Shown: positions 50,978-60,057 of the stretch, in pieces | Layout of the letters: the number at the start of each line of letters is the position of its first letter | How positions within the stretch are numbered: position 1 is the first letter of the stretch | Assembly (NCBI GenBank): GCA_000802095.1 | Contig: JUEB01000033.1 | Location: 124,001-188,000, forward strand | Source: Peptococcaceae bacterium BICA1-7 | Lineage (GTDB): Bacteria > Bacillota > Desulfotomaculia > Desulfotomaculales > Desulfocucumaceae | DNA: 64,000 nt | Direction of reading: 5' to 3' | Position numbers and translations under genes: made by a program | The notes under the pieces: generated by a model | What the model saw: the letters and a program-made list of their open reading frames with translations, nothing else | The model's database searches: none | What the model was told of the DNA's origin: nothing

Positions 50978-52381
50978 ATGCCTGTAGTATTTTGCGGTGT
51001 ATGCCCCCATCCCCCCGTAATGGTGCCGGAGGTGGGTAAGGAACAGTCAGACATCGTCATTAAATCAAGACAGGCCATGCTGGAGCTGGGCCGGAGACTT
51101 AAGGAGAGTGGCGCCCGGTCTCTGGTGTTCATTTCCCCTCACGGACCGGTATTTAGTGACGGCATCGCCATAAATGCCGGGAAGACCCTTAAGGGAAGCC
51201 TTAAGGGGTTCGGCGCGCCGGGGGTCCGCTTTAAACTGCAAAACGACCTGCGGCTGGCCTCGGCCATTGACCAAAAGGCCCACAAGGCCGGGATAATTAC
51301 CCTGATGATGGAGGAGAGCTCCGCCCGGCAGTATGGGGTCAGCCTGGATCTTGACCACGGGATTACTGTCCCCCTTTATTTTATAAGGGAGGCAGGTGTT
51401 GATCTGCCGGTGGCCGTTGTTTATATGGGGCTGCTGCCTCCGGACCGGCTGTACAGGTTTGGCATGGCCATAGGGGAGGCGGTGGAGGAGACCGGTGAAA
51501 AGGCGGCTGTAATAGCCAGCGGGGACCTTTCCCACTGTCTTACTGAAGAAGCCCCGGGGGGATACAACCCAGCGGGGAAGGAGTTTGACCGGGAGATAGC
51601 CAGTCTTCTGGGCGGGGCTGATGTGATGGGGATAATAAACCTGGAGGCCGGGCTGGTGGAAAAGGCCGGTGAGTGTGGCCTGAGGCCCATCACCATAATG
51701 CTGGGCGCTCTTGACGGCCGGAGGGTTGATGCTGAGGTGCTTTCTTATGAGGGTCCCTTTGGAGTGGGCTACATGGTGGCCGCGCTGACCCCGGGGGAGC
51801 CGGAGTCCGGCAGGGAGTTTGGCCGGGTCATAGGGGAAAGCCGCCGGTCTGTGGCTGAAAGCAGAAAGAAGGGGGAGGGCTTTCTTCCCAGGCTGGCCAG
51901 GGAGGCTCTGGAAAATTACTCCCGGGGGGGTCAGTACAGCATATCCCAGGAAGATATTCCGGGGGAATTCAGAAAGCCGGCCGGGGTATTTGTTTCCCTT
52001 AAAAAAGATGGTCAGCTAAGGGGCTGTATAGGCACTACCCTCCCCCAGTACGGCAGTATAGCCGAGGAGACGGTAAATAACGCCATCAGCGCCGGGCACC
52101 GGGACCCTCGCTTTCTACCCCTGGACCCCGGGGAGATTGATGACCTGGATATTTCGGTGGATGTGCTTTACCCTCCCGAGCCGGTCCATGGGCTGGAGGA
52201 GCTGGACCCGCTGCGCTACGGGGTCATTGTTAAGTCAGGAAGAAAGCAGGGGCTTTTACTGCCCAATCTTGAAGGTATAGACACCGCCCAGGAACAGGTG
52301 GATATAGCCAGGCAGAAGGCTGGCATAGAGGCCGGTGCGCCGGTGGAGTTGGAAAGGTTTGAGGTAATAAGGCATAAGTAG
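50978..52381 (+). CDS. Memo-like (LigB) and AMMECR1 fusion, AmmeMemoRadiSam system proteins B and A
   Basis: The 467-residue fusion has residues ~1-265 as a Memo/class III extradiol-dioxygenase fold (FCGVCPHPPVMVPEVG, LVFISPHGPVFSDGIAI, LDLDHGITVPLYFI, VIASGDLSHCLTEEAPGGYN). Residues ~290-465 form an AMMECR1 domain (RLAREALENYSRGG, LKKDGQLRGCIGTTLPQYGS, SAGHRDPRFLPLDPGEIDDL). The metal ligands His and Asp of the LigB site appear present. ATG 50978 follows AGAAAGGTG. With the radical SAM gene at 52781 it makes the AmmeMemoRadiSam set, whose reaction is unknown to me. Confidence 0.85.
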   Translation: MPVVFCGVCPHPPVMVPEVGKEQSDIVIKSRQAMLELGRRLKESGARSLVFISPHGPVFSDGIAINAGKTLKGSLKGFGAPGVRFKLQNDLRLASAIDQKAHKAGIITLMMEESSARQYGVSLDLDHGITVPLYFIREAGVDLPVAVVYMGLLPPDRLYRFGMAIGEAVEETGEKAAVIASGDLSHCLTEEAPGGYNPAGKEFDREIASLLGGADVMGIINLEAGLVEKAGECGLRPITIMLGALDGRRVDAEVLSYEGPFGVGYMVAALTPGEPESGREFGRVIGESRRSVAESRKKGEGFLPRLAREALENYSRGGQYSISQEDIPGEFRKPAGVFVSLKKDGQLRGCIGTTLPQYGSIAEETVNNAISAGHRDPRFLPLDPGEIDDLDISVDVLYPPEPVHGLEELDPLRYGVIVKSGRKQGLLLPNLEGIDTAQEQVDIARQKAGIEAGAPVELERFEVIRHK

Positions 52382-52391
52382 GCTTAAGAGT

Positions 52392-52640
52392 AGTTCTTTC
52401 CGGTCGGGAGACAGGAGACAGAATACAGGAGACAGGAGCTTTTTGCCGGGCTTTGAGGGCTGTTATAGCGCCACAGAGGTCACAGAGAATCACAAAAGGC
52501 ACTACTCTCAGGTCTTTAGCAGAGTATTAATACTTAAAACTTTTGAAAGTACTTTTTTATCTAATGTATAAATCTATAATGTGCATTCAGGAAGGCTAAA
52601 ATAATCTCTGTGTCCTCTGTGTGCTCTGTGGTTCGATAAA
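52392..52640. repeat. CAGAATACAGAAGTCAG plus CACAGAG inverted-repeat element, copy 2
   Basis: TTCTTTCCGGTCGGGAGACA with ACAGAATACAGGAGACAGG, then CCACAGAGGTCACAGAGAAT (from 52471), AACTTTTGAAAG in the loop, GCATTCAGGAAGG, and the inverted ATCTCTGTGTCCTCTGTGTG (52609-52628). The loop shares TCTCAGGTCTTTAGCAGAGT with copy 1, so it is one homologous element. It splits the two AmmeMemoRadiSam genes. No gene is seen in 52382-52780. Confidence 0.8.
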
Positions 52641-52780
52641 TAAGACAATCATATTTTCACAATAGAATTCAGGATTTTTAAGCATTCCAGGGTCCTATAG
52701 GATCTCTGTTAAAACTTAGTGTAAATTTTTCTTATCCTCTGGGGTATTCAAGGACCCGGGAGGGAATAGCGGGGGTAATT

Positions 52781-53803
52781 ATGGGTGCGGATGTAAAGGT
52801 AAACGGCAAGGAAGTTTTTTATTATGATAAGGCAGAGGATGGCAGGGCCGACTGTAAGGTTTGCCCCAGGCTTTGCAATATAAGGCCGGGCCACAGGGGC
52901 TTTTGCCGGGTAAGGGAGAACCGGGACGGTGTTCTATATGCCACCAATTACGGGCAGTGCACCTCTTACGGGGTTGATCCCATCGAGAAGAAGCCCCTCT
53001 ATCACTTTTATCCCGGGAGCTTTATACTTTCGCTGGGCACCGTGGGCTGTAACCTCCGCTGCGGCTTCTGCCAGAACTGGGAAATTGCCCACGGGGACCC
53101 CAAAACGGTATACCTAAGCCCGGATCAGGCTGTTGAGGCAGCTCTGGCCGCCCGTTCAAAGGACACCCCCAACGTGGGCCTGGCCTATACCTATTCTGAG
53201 CCTTTCATGTGGTACGAGTATGTCTATGACACCTCAAGGCTGGCCAGGGCGAAGGGGCTTAAAAATGTGCTGGTTACCAACGGGTACGTGAGCGAGGAGC
53301 CTCTTAAGGCATTGCTGCCTTATATTGATGCCATGAATATAGATGTGAAGGGATTTACCGAAGTCTATTACAAGGACACCTGCGCCGGGAGGCTGGAGCC
53401 CGTTATAAGGACGGTGGAGATATCCGCCGGCCAGTGCCATGTTGAGATTACCACCCTGCTGGTGCCGGGGCTGAACGACTCTCAGGGTGAAATAAGGGAG
53501 CTGGCCCGCTGGCTGGGAGGTATAGACAGAGATATACCCCTGCATTTTTCCAGGTATTTTCCCAACTACAAGTTTGACCTGGACCCCACTCCCGCGGCCA
53601 CCATGCTGATGGCCGCAGGAATCGCCGGACAGTACCTTAATTATGTATACATAGGAAATGCCCCTGATCTGGACGGGGGCAAAACACTCTGCCCACAGTG
53701 CTCTTCGGTGGTAATAGACAGGAGAGGGTACCGGACCAGCGCGGCCGGCCTTGACGGGGTTAGCTGTAAAGACTGCGGGAACAGCATAAATGTGGTGGTT
53801 TAA
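52781..53803 (+). CDS. amrS: AmmeMemoRadiSam system radical SAM enzyme
   Basis: The 340-residue radical SAM protein has a CxxxCxxC motif in GCNLRCGFCQNWEIAHGDP. It is preceded by an N-terminal Cys pair region (CKVCPRLCNIRPGHRGFCRV) and the segment GVDPIEKKPLYHFYPGSFIL typical of AmrS. C-terminal Cys pairs (CPQCSSVV, CKDCGNS) look like a zinc-ribbon-like tail. It is the partner of the Memo-AMMECR1 fusion upstream, here separated from it by a repeat element. Product unknown. Confidence 0.87.
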   Translation: MGADVKVNGKEVFYYDKAEDGRADCKVCPRLCNIRPGHRGFCRVRENRDGVLYATNYGQCTSYGVDPIEKKPLYHFYPGSFILSLGTVGCNLRCGFCQNWEIAHGDPKTVYLSPDQAVEAALAARSKDTPNVGLAYTYSEPFMWYEYVYDTSRLARAKGLKNVLVTNGYVSEEPLKALLPYIDAMNIDVKGFTEVYYKDTCAGRLEPVIRTVEISAGQCHVEITTLLVPGLNDSQGEIRELARWLGGIDRDIPLHFSRYFPNYKFDLDPTPAATMLMAAGIAGQYLNYVYIGNAPDLDGGKTLCPQCSSVVIDRRGYRTSAAGLDGVSCKDCGNSINVVV

Positions 53804-53906
53804 AAAAGGTTCCAGTCCTTTACTTGTTAGCTTATAATAAGCATTAATGTATTGGACAAATAAGTTAATAAGTTAGGGGCCTGGCACTAAAAAAGGGGGC
53901 GTGCTT

Positions 53907-54686
53907 ATGGATTCTGTCGAAAAGATAAGCAAACTGGCTGACTTGTTGGCGGAGAGCAAAAAGACAATGGTGCTCACCGGCGCCGGAATCTCCACCGAAA
54001 GCGGAATACCGGACTTTCGGGGTCCCGGCGGGCTGTGGACCAAGGTTGACCCCATGCTGGTTTTTTCAGCGGACACCTTTATTTACAGGCCGGAAATATT
54101 TTATAAACAAGGAATGCACCTGCTGGGGGCGCTTCGTGGAGCAAGCCCCAACGCTGCTCACCATGTCCTGGCCGAACTGGAGAGAGCTGGGCTGGTGGAC
54201 GCGGTAATAACCCAGAATATTGACGGCCTTCACCAGAAGGCCGGGTCTCACAGGGTCTATGAGCTGCACGGCCACCTGAGGTCGGCCTCCTGCATTAAGT
54301 GCGGCCATATGATATCCTGGGAAGGGCTGGAGGAGCTGGTGCTGGCCGGCCAGATACCGCCCAGGCACGGCGGGCAGTGCAGGGGCGTATACAAGCCGGA
54401 CTGCGTGTTTTTCGGGGACTCGCTGCCCCCGGAGTTTTATGACTGCTGCCGGGAGGTATCCCAGAGCGGGCTGCTGGTAGTGGTGGGCTCCAGCCTGGAA
54501 GTGTCTCCGGTGAACTACCTGCCCGAGCTATGCAAAAATCTGGTTATAATTAATATGGGAGAAACTATGGCAGACCACCAGGCTGTGCTTAAAATTGAGG
54601 CTCTTGCCGGGGAGGTATTCACTGCTCTATCCGGGGTGCTCAAAGAGAGAGGTCATTTTTATCCCAAAACAGGACAGTTGGCCTGA
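53907..54686 (+). CDS. Sir2-family NAD-dependent deacylase
   Basis: The ~259-residue sirtuin has GAGISTESGIPDFRG for NAD binding, TQNIDGLHQKAG, the catalytic His in LHGHLRSASC and GSSLEVSPVNYLP. The zinc site has CIKCG and then PRHGGQCRG, so the usual third Cys appears as His (C-C-H-C). It removes acyl groups from Lys with NAD+. ATG 53907 lies seven bases after GGGGG. Confidence 0.9.
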   Translation: MDSVEKISKLADLLAESKKTMVLTGAGISTESGIPDFRGPGGLWTKVDPMLVFSADTFIYRPEIFYKQGMHLLGALRGASPNAAHHVLAELERAGLVDAVITQNIDGLHQKAGSHRVYELHGHLRSASCIKCGHMISWEGLEELVLAGQIPPRHGGQCRGVYKPDCVFFGDSLPPEFYDCCREVSQSGLLVVVGSSLEVSPVNYLPELCKNLVIINMGETMADHQAVLKIEALAGEVFTALSGVLKERGHFYPKTGQLA

Positions 54687-54701
54687 GGTGGCGGTGATCT
54701 G

Positions 54702-55490
54702 ATGATTTATGTAGGAACAGCCGGCTATAGCTATGATGACTGGAAGGGGACCGTTTACCCCCTAAAGGCGGATAAAAAGGAAATGCTCTCGCTGTACGTG
54801 GAGCAGTTTATGTTTACTGAGGTGAACAGCACCTACTACCGCCTTCCCAACAAGTACATGATATACAACATGCAGGCCAAGACCCCGCAGGATTTCCGCT
54901 TTGTGATAAAGGCCTACCAGTCACTGACCCACCAGAGGTCAGACAACCGGCAGGACTTTGCTCTGTTTGCAGAGGCGCTGCAGCCCCTGGTGGAGGCCGG
55001 TAAGCTTGGCTGTGTGCTGGCCCAGTTCCCCCAGAGCTTCAGGCTCTCCGGGGCCAACGTTGCTTACGTGAAGGATCTGGCCAAAGGGCTGGAGGGACTT
55101 CCTATTGTGGTGGAGTTCAGGCACGGGGAGTGGGTGAGGGAGGATATATTCCTTTTTCTCACCGAGCAGGGGCTGGGCTATGTATGTGTTGACGAGCCCC
55201 GCCTGAAGGGGCTGATGCCCCCTGAGTCCAGGGCCACTTCAAAAATTGCCTACGTGCGGTTTCACGGGAGAAACAGTGAAAAGTGGTGGAACCACAAAGA
55301 AAGCTATGAGAGGTATGACTACCTCTATTCGAAGGAGGAGCTGGCCGAATGGGTGCCCGGTATATCAGGGCTGGCCCGCCGGGCCGAAACGGTCTACGTC
55401 AGCATGAACAATCACTACCGGGGCCAGGCTGTTGTAAACGGCAGGATGCTGAGAGACATGCTGAAGGTGGCCGGGGAGAAGGTTTTGTAG
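54702..55490 (+). CDS. DUF72 (YecE-like) family protein
   Basis: The 262-residue TIM-barrel protein has VGTAGYSYDDWKGTVYP at the start, FTEVNSTYYRLP, PQDFRFVIKAYQSLTHQR, GCVLAQFPQSFR, VVEFRHGEWV, YVCVDEP and AYVRFHGRN. That is a full DUF72/YecE domain. The function is unestablished. It follows the Sir2 gene by 15 bases and is likely co-transcribed with it. Confidence 0.9.
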   Translation: MIYVGTAGYSYDDWKGTVYPLKADKKEMLSLYVEQFMFTEVNSTYYRLPNKYMIYNMQAKTPQDFRFVIKAYQSLTHQRSDNRQDFALFAEALQPLVEAGKLGCVLAQFPQSFRLSGANVAYVKDLAKGLEGLPIVVEFRHGEWVREDIFLFLTEQGLGYVCVDEPRLKGLMPPESRATSKIAYVRFHGRNSEKWWNHKESYERYDYLYSKEELAEWVPGISGLARRAETVYVSMNNHYRGQAVVNGRMLRDMLKVAGEKVL

Positions 55491-55493
55491 TAG

Positions 55494-55556
55494 CTCATAC
55501 TGCATTTCTTTGCGGTCGGAATTCATAAAGTCAGGAGTCAGAAGTCAGAATAGGTA
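55494..55556. repeat. Partial copy of the CAGAATACAGAAGTCAG element
   Basis: CATTTCTTTGCGGTCGGAAT and GTCAGGAGTCAGAAGTCAGA match the 5' part of the elements at 44647, 52392 and 59725. The CACAGAG inverted repeats are absent. Confidence 0.65.
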
Positions 55557-55613
55557 AGAATAAGCCCCAGGTCTTACTTGGTGGCAGTTTTATATGAGTA
55601 TTGGAGGATTGAC

Positions 55614-56324
55614 TTGAAGGCTGACATTGAAGCAAAGATTGTTCTGCCCCGCCTCAGTGAGGCGGTTTTCCTTTGCAGGCGCAACAGGTTTGTGGGAGAG
55701 GTGGAGTTTGGCGGCGGCAGGGAGCTGGCCCACGTGCCCAGCTCCGGCAGGATGACCGAGCTTTTATACCCCGGGGCCCCGGTGTATATTGCTCCTGCAT
55801 CCTCCCCCGGGGCAAAGCTGCGGTACAGGATACTCATGGCCGAGAACAGCGGCCATAAGGTGTCGGTAGACTCACTCCTGCCCAACAGGCTTGTATACCG
55901 CGCCCTGGCGGAGGGAGTGCTGCCGGAGCTAGAGGGCTATACCAGAATCAGGAGGGAGGCTGCATACGGGCAGGGGAGGTTTGACTTTTTCCTGGAGGGC
56001 GCAGGGGCAGGGTGCTACCTGGAGGTAAAATCTGTAACCCTGGTGCGGGACGGAGTGGCTCTTTTCCCGGACGCCCCTTCGGAAAGGGGCGCCAGGCACA
56101 TGGAGGAGCTGGCCCTCGCCAAAAGAGAAGGCTTCAGGGCGGTGGTGCTGTTTGTTATACAGAGGCAGGACGCCTGCAGCTTTAGCCCCAACAGCGCAGG
56201 GGACCCTCATTTTGGCCGCCAGCTGTCCAGGGCGGCCTTGGCAGGGGTGGAGGTGCTGGCCAGGCTGTGCCTGGTGGATTTGGAAAAAGTGGCGTTGGGA
56301 GGGCCGGTGCCTGTTATGCTCTGA
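55614..56324 (+). CDS. sfsA: SfsA family DNA-binding/nuclease-like protein
   Basis: The ~236-residue protein has FLCRRNRFVGEVEFGGGREL, AHVPSSGRMTELLYPGAPVY, VDSLLPNRLVYRALAEG, YGQGRFDFFLEGAGAGCYLE, VKSVTLVRDGVALFPDAPSE and RGARHMEELALAKREGFRAV. This is a complete SfsA with its putative PD-(D/E)XK-like core (FDF...EVKSVT). SfsA is named for sugar fermentation stimulation in E. coli, and its true role is unclear. TTG 55614 is chosen because TTGGAGG lies six bases upstream. Confidence 0.9.
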   Translation: MKADIEAKIVLPRLSEAVFLCRRNRFVGEVEFGGGRELAHVPSSGRMTELLYPGAPVYIAPASSPGAKLRYRILMAENSGHKVSVDSLLPNRLVYRALAEGVLPELEGYTRIRREAAYGQGRFDFFLEGAGAGCYLEVKSVTLVRDGVALFPDAPSERGARHMEELALAKREGFRAVVLFVIQRQDACSFSPNSAGDPHFGRQLSRAALAGVEVLARLCLVDLEKVALGGPVPVML

Positions 56325-56412
56325 CAGTCCCCGGTGGGATAATAAACCGGAAGGAGCATGGCTCACTCCGCAGTATTATTTAGAGGGGATCTCTCTTTGG
56401 GTCATATTTTTT

Positions 56413-56458
56413 TATGAATATATATTGTATAATTATGCACGTGAATGTATAATTATTA
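56413..56458 (+). promoter_or_regulatory. Probable ArgR operator and promoter of the arginine operon
   Basis: TATGAATATATATTGTATAA, then TTATGCACGTGAATGTATAA and TTATT contain several overlapping ARG-box-like half sites (TGAAT, ATTGTAT, TGAATGTATAATTATT) around a TATAAT at 56428-56433. Placed 130 bases before argJ, they fit arginine-dependent repression by ArgR. The leader from 56460 to 56586 is GC-richer and unrecognised. Confidence 0.5.
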
Positions 56459-56586
56459 TTATTTGATAGAGGCCGGTAAAGCCACCTGAGAAGGTTGGTT
56501 TTATAGGTTCGGAGTGTTCTTTGGGCCTTTGGTTTGGATGCATAATCTGACCCTGGGGCAGATTATTTGGGGATGGAGGTTTGAAA

Positions 56587-57807
56587 ATGTCCGGTAGTAA
56601 GTTTACAGCTGTTCCAGGCGGGGGAGTCACCACCGCCGTGGGGTTTAAGGCCTCGGGGGTGTCTGCCGGGGTCAAATATAAAGGCAAAAAGGACGTTGCC
56701 GTTGTATATTCGGAGCGTGACGCCTCTGTGGCCGGGGTTTTTACCACCAACACGGTGAAGGCGCCTTCGGTGCTTCTAAACATGGAGAGGGTTAAAAGCG
56801 GTAAGGCCAGGGCTGTGGTGGTGAACAGCGGGAATGCCAACACCTGCAACGGACCCCGGGGAATGCACGACGCCAGGGCGATGACCGCCGAGACGGCCGG
56901 TCTGCTGGGGATAGCGGAGGAAAGCGTGTTAGTGTGCTCCACCGGAGTGATTGGCCAGCCCATGCCCATGGACCGGGTAGTCCCGGGTATCAGGGAGGCT
57001 GTCGGCGCCCTCAGTGAAAGCGGGGGCCGGGACGCCGCCGAGGCCATAATGACCACCGACACTGAGCTAAAGGAATATGCCGTAAGCTTTGAGCTGGACG
57101 GCAGGACGCTGACCGTGGGGGGGATGGCCAAGGGGTCGGGAATGATTCATCCCAACATGGCCACCCTGCTAAGCTTTGTAACTACAGACGCAGCGGTGGA
57201 CCCGGGGTTTTTGAAGGAGTGCCTGGTGTACGCCGCCGACCGTAGCTTCAACATGGTCTCCATTGATGGTGACAGCAGCACCAATGACACACTGCTGGCC
57301 CTGGCCAACGGAATGGCCGGCGGCGGTGAAATAAAGGCAGGCGGAAAGGGCTGTGATATTTTTCGGGATGCTCTTACCGAGGTCTGTGTATTCCTGGCCA
57401 GGGCCATGGCCAGGGATGGAGAGGGCGCCACCAAGCTTATAGAGGTCAGGGTGGTTAATGCTCCCAGCGAGAAGGACGCCAGGCTGGCGGCCAGGAGTGT
57501 GGCCTCCTCCACGCTTTTTAAGGCCGCGGTCTTCGGCCGGGACGCCAACTGGGGCCGGATAATATGCGCGGCGGGATACTCAGGGGCGCAGTTCAACCCT
57601 GAGGCTGTCGATATATTCCTGGGTTCTGTGGAAGTGGCCCGGGGCGGGCAGGGGCTTCCCTTTGACGAGGAGGCCGCCGCAGCGGTGCTTGCCGGGGACA
57701 CGGTGCAGGTTTTAATCGACCTGAAGGAAGGAAAGGATGAGGCCGTTGCCTGGGGCTGCGACCTTACCTACGAATACGTGAGGATAAACGGGGACTACAG
57801 GACCTAG
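56587..57807 (+). CDS. argJ: Bifunctional ornithine acetyltransferase / N-acetylglutamate synthase
   Basis: The 406-residue ArgJ has GGGVTTAVGFKASGVSAGVK, VVNSGNANTCNGPRG, STGVIGQPMPMDRV and the self-cleavage site KGSGMIHPNMATLLSFVTTD with the nucleophile Thr in MATLL. SIDGDSSTNDT and GRDANWGRIICAAGYSGA follow. It recycles acetyl from N-acetylornithine to glutamate and, in most Firmicutes, also makes N-acetylglutamate from acetyl-CoA. ATG 56587 lies seven bases after GGAGG. It is the first gene of the operon. Confidence 0.96.
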   Translation: MSGSKFTAVPGGGVTTAVGFKASGVSAGVKYKGKKDVAVVYSERDASVAGVFTTNTVKAPSVLLNMERVKSGKARAVVVNSGNANTCNGPRGMHDARAMTAETAGLLGIAEESVLVCSTGVIGQPMPMDRVVPGIREAVGALSESGGRDAAEAIMTTDTELKEYAVSFELDGRTLTVGGMAKGSGMIHPNMATLLSFVTTDAAVDPGFLKECLVYAADRSFNMVSIDGDSSTNDTLLALANGMAGGGEIKAGGKGCDIFRDALTEVCVFLARAMARDGEGATKLIEVRVVNAPSEKDARLAARSVASSTLFKAAVFGRDANWGRIICAAGYSGAQFNPEAVDIFLGSVEVARGGQGLPFDEEAAAAVLAGDTVQVLIDLKEGKDEAVAWGCDLTYEYVRINGDYRT

Positions 57808-57833
57808 AAAGGTTCAGGGGGAGGAGCGGTAAG

Positions 57834-58784
57834 GTGAAATACAGGGTATTTGTTGACGGCCAGGAAGGTACTACCGGACTGGAGATAAATGAGCGCCTGT
57901 CTAAAAGAACGGACATAGAGTTGCTTAAGATAGACCCGGAGAGGAGAAAGGACCCGCAAGAGCGCAGCAGGCTTTTGAACGGGGCGGATATTGCTTTTCT
58001 TTGCCTTCCGGATGCGGCGGCAAGGGAGTCGGCCTCCCTTGTCACCAATAACAAAACCCGCATCATTGATGCCAGCACTGCCCACCGGACTGATCCGGAG
58101 TGGACCTATGGGCTTCCGGAATTAAGCAGCAGTCAGAGGGCATTGATTAAGGACTCGTATAAAGTGTCGGTACCGGGCTGCCATGCCACAGGTTTTAATC
58201 TTGCGCTATATCCTCTTGTCCGTGAGGGAATAGTGCCCGCCGACTATCCGATAACCTGCCAGTCCGTGACAGGCTACAGCGGGGGTGGCAAGAGACTCAT
58301 TGAGCAGTACGAGGCAGCAGGCTCAAACAATAAGAAGCTTAAGAGCCCACGGTTTTATGCCCTGGGTCTTAATCATAAACACCTGCCGGAAATGCAAAAA
58401 GTCAGCGGGCTGCTGTACCCACCTGTATTTACTCCTATAGTGGGCGAATTTTACCGGGGGATGGCGGTGGCCATTCCTTTATTAAAGAGGCTGCTGAATA
58501 AAAAAATAACGGCTAAAGAGGTTGCCGGGCTGATGGAGGCCTATTATTCCGGCGAGCGCTTTGTAAGTGTAATGCCGTACCAATCAGACAGTTATCTTGA
58601 CAATGGTTTTTTTGACGCCACCGGCTGCAATAATACAAACAGGGTTGAAATATTTGTTTTCGGACACAGCGAGCAGATACTGGTGATAGCGCGGCTGGAT
58701 AATCTGGGTAAAGGGGCTTCGGGCGCCGCCGTGCAGAATATGAACATAATGCTTGGAGCAGAAGAGGGCACAGGTCTGGATTGA
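57834..58784 (+). CDS. argC: N-acetyl-gamma-glutamyl-phosphate reductase, type 2
   Basis: The 316-residue reductase is of the short type 2 class: start VFVDGQEGTTGLEINERLSK, IIDASTAHRTDPEWTYGLPE, the catalytic Cys in SVPGCHATGFNLALYPL, and FFDATGCNNTNRVEIFVFGH. It reduces N-acetylglutamyl phosphate with NADPH. GTG 57834 has GGGGAGGAG upstream. Its base composition is less GC-rich than argJ and argB on either side, and type 2 ArgC differs from the long type 1 of Bacillus, so replacement in place by transfer is possible. Confidence 0.93.
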   Translation: MKYRVFVDGQEGTTGLEINERLSKRTDIELLKIDPERRKDPQERSRLLNGADIAFLCLPDAAARESASLVTNNKTRIIDASTAHRTDPEWTYGLPELSSSQRALIKDSYKVSVPGCHATGFNLALYPLVREGIVPADYPITCQSVTGYSGGGKRLIEQYEAAGSNNKKLKSPRFYALGLNHKHLPEMQKVSGLLYPPVFTPIVGEFYRGMAVAIPLLKRLLNKKITAKEVAGLMEAYYSGERFVSVMPYQSDSYLDNGFFDATGCNNTNRVEIFVFGHSEQILVIARLDNLGKGASGAAVQNMNIMLGAEEGTGLD

Positions 58785-58823
58785 CCGGCTCCAATTATTG
58801 AAAAAAATGGAAAAGGCGGTGAG

Positions 58824-59717
58824 GTGGCATTGCCCAGCGCAATGGAAAAGGCCTCCATACTGGTGGAGGCACTGCCCTATATTAAAAAATTCTACGGCAA
58901 AACGGTGGTTATAAAGTACGGCGGGCACGCCATGATCAATGAAGAACTGAAAAAGGCGGTGCTCACCGATATAGTGCTGATGAAATACGTGGGCATGCGC
59001 CCTGTGATAGTGCACGGGGGCGGCCCTGAAATAACCGGTATGCTCAAAAGGCTGAATATAGAGTCCAGTTTTGTAGGGGGGCTCAGGGTCACCGACCGGG
59101 ACACCATGGAAATAGTGGAAATGGTGCTGGTGGGTAAGATCAATAAGGACATTGTGTCCCGGCTAAACGGCTACGGTGGCCGCGCGGTGGGGCTTTCAGG
59201 CAAAGATGACGGGCTTTTGAAGGCAGTCAGAAAGAGCGGCCGGGCTAAAAGGCCCGATGGCTCCACTGAGATGGTGGATATAGGCTTTGTGGGCGAAATC
59301 AATAAGGTGAGCCCCGATATAGTGGCCACCCTCCTCCAGGAGGGCTATATACCGGTGGTGTCTCCGGTGGCCGTGGGAGAGCAGGGGGAGAGCTACAATG
59401 TCAACGCCGATACCGCCGCCAGCGCTCTGGCAGTGGCCTTAAAGGCCGATAAGCTGATTATTCTCACCGATGTGGAGGGTATTCTGGAGGACCGGAATAA
59501 CCCCTCAAGTCTCATTTCCACTGTAACCAGGGACAATGTGCCCATGCTGGTGGACCGGGGTGTTATTGACGGGGGGATGATACCCAAGGTGGAGTGCTGC
59601 GTAAGGGCGCTGGACGGGGGAGTAAAGACCACCCACATACTGGACGGCAGGGTGAAGCACTCCATACTGCTGGAAGTATTCACCGACAGGGGCGTGGGGA
59701 CGATGGTTGTTGAATAG
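58824..59717 (+). CDS. argB: Acetylglutamate kinase
   Basis: The ~297-residue amino-acid-kinase-fold enzyme has [90 protein letters not shown] and [18 protein letters not shown]. The C-terminal part carries the arginine-inhibited type signature region. The start may be GTG 58824, TTG 58830 or ATG 58842; the first has AAAAGG upstream. It lies 39 bases after argC. Confidence 0.96.
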   Translation: MALPSAMEKASILVEALPYIKKFYGKTVVIKYGGHAMINEELKKAVLTDIVLMKYVGMRPVIVHGGGPEITGMLKRLNIESSFVGGLRVTDRDTMEIVEMVLVGKINKDIVSRLNGYGGRAVGLSGKDDGLLKAVRKSGRAKRPDGSTEMVDIGFVGEINKVSPDIVATLLQEGYIPVVSPVAVGEQGESYNVNADTAASALAVALKADKLIILTDVEGILEDRNNPSSLISTVTRDNVPMLVDRGVIDGGMIPKVECCVRALDGGVKTTHILDGRVKHSILLEVFTDRGVGTMVVE

Positions 59718-59724
59718 CTAATAG

Positions 59725-60030
59725 GTATTCATTTGCGGTCAGAATACAGTAGTCAGAATCCAGAATTCAGAATTTAGACTGCATGTCTAAATAAAAGGAA
59801 CTACAGAGGTATGAGAAAATACTGTGCAAGCCATCCTTGCACGTCATTTCTAAACCACAGAGAGCACAGAGGACACAGAGGCTTTTTAAGCCCTGCTTGA
59901 ATGTATTAAAAAGTTTTTATATAAATTGGCTGGGCAAAAAGATATCTATTATTTACTACATAGGTTTCAGACCTGATCGTAGTGCCTGTGAGCAAATTCT
60001 CTGTGATCTCTGTGTCCTCTGGGGCTAAAA
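59725..60030. repeat. CAGAATACAGAAGTCAG plus CACAGAG inverted-repeat element, copy 3, inside the arginine operon
   Basis: TTCATTTGCGGTCAGAATAC with AGTAGTCAGAATCCAGAATT, then AACCACAGAGAGCACAGAGG and ACACAGAGG (59854-59882), a ~120-base centre, and the inverted CTCTGTGATCTCTGTGTCCT (from 59999). The centre differs from copies 1 and 2. It separates argB from argD, so the operon transcript must run through a potential large hairpin. No gene is present in 59718-60057. Confidence 0.8.
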
Positions 60031-60057
60031 AATTTTTTAAGAAAGCGGGTGAAATGT

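Noticed and set aside
44647-60030. CRISPR array
   Set aside because: The repeats are few, far apart, inverted, and lack regular spacers or cas genes.
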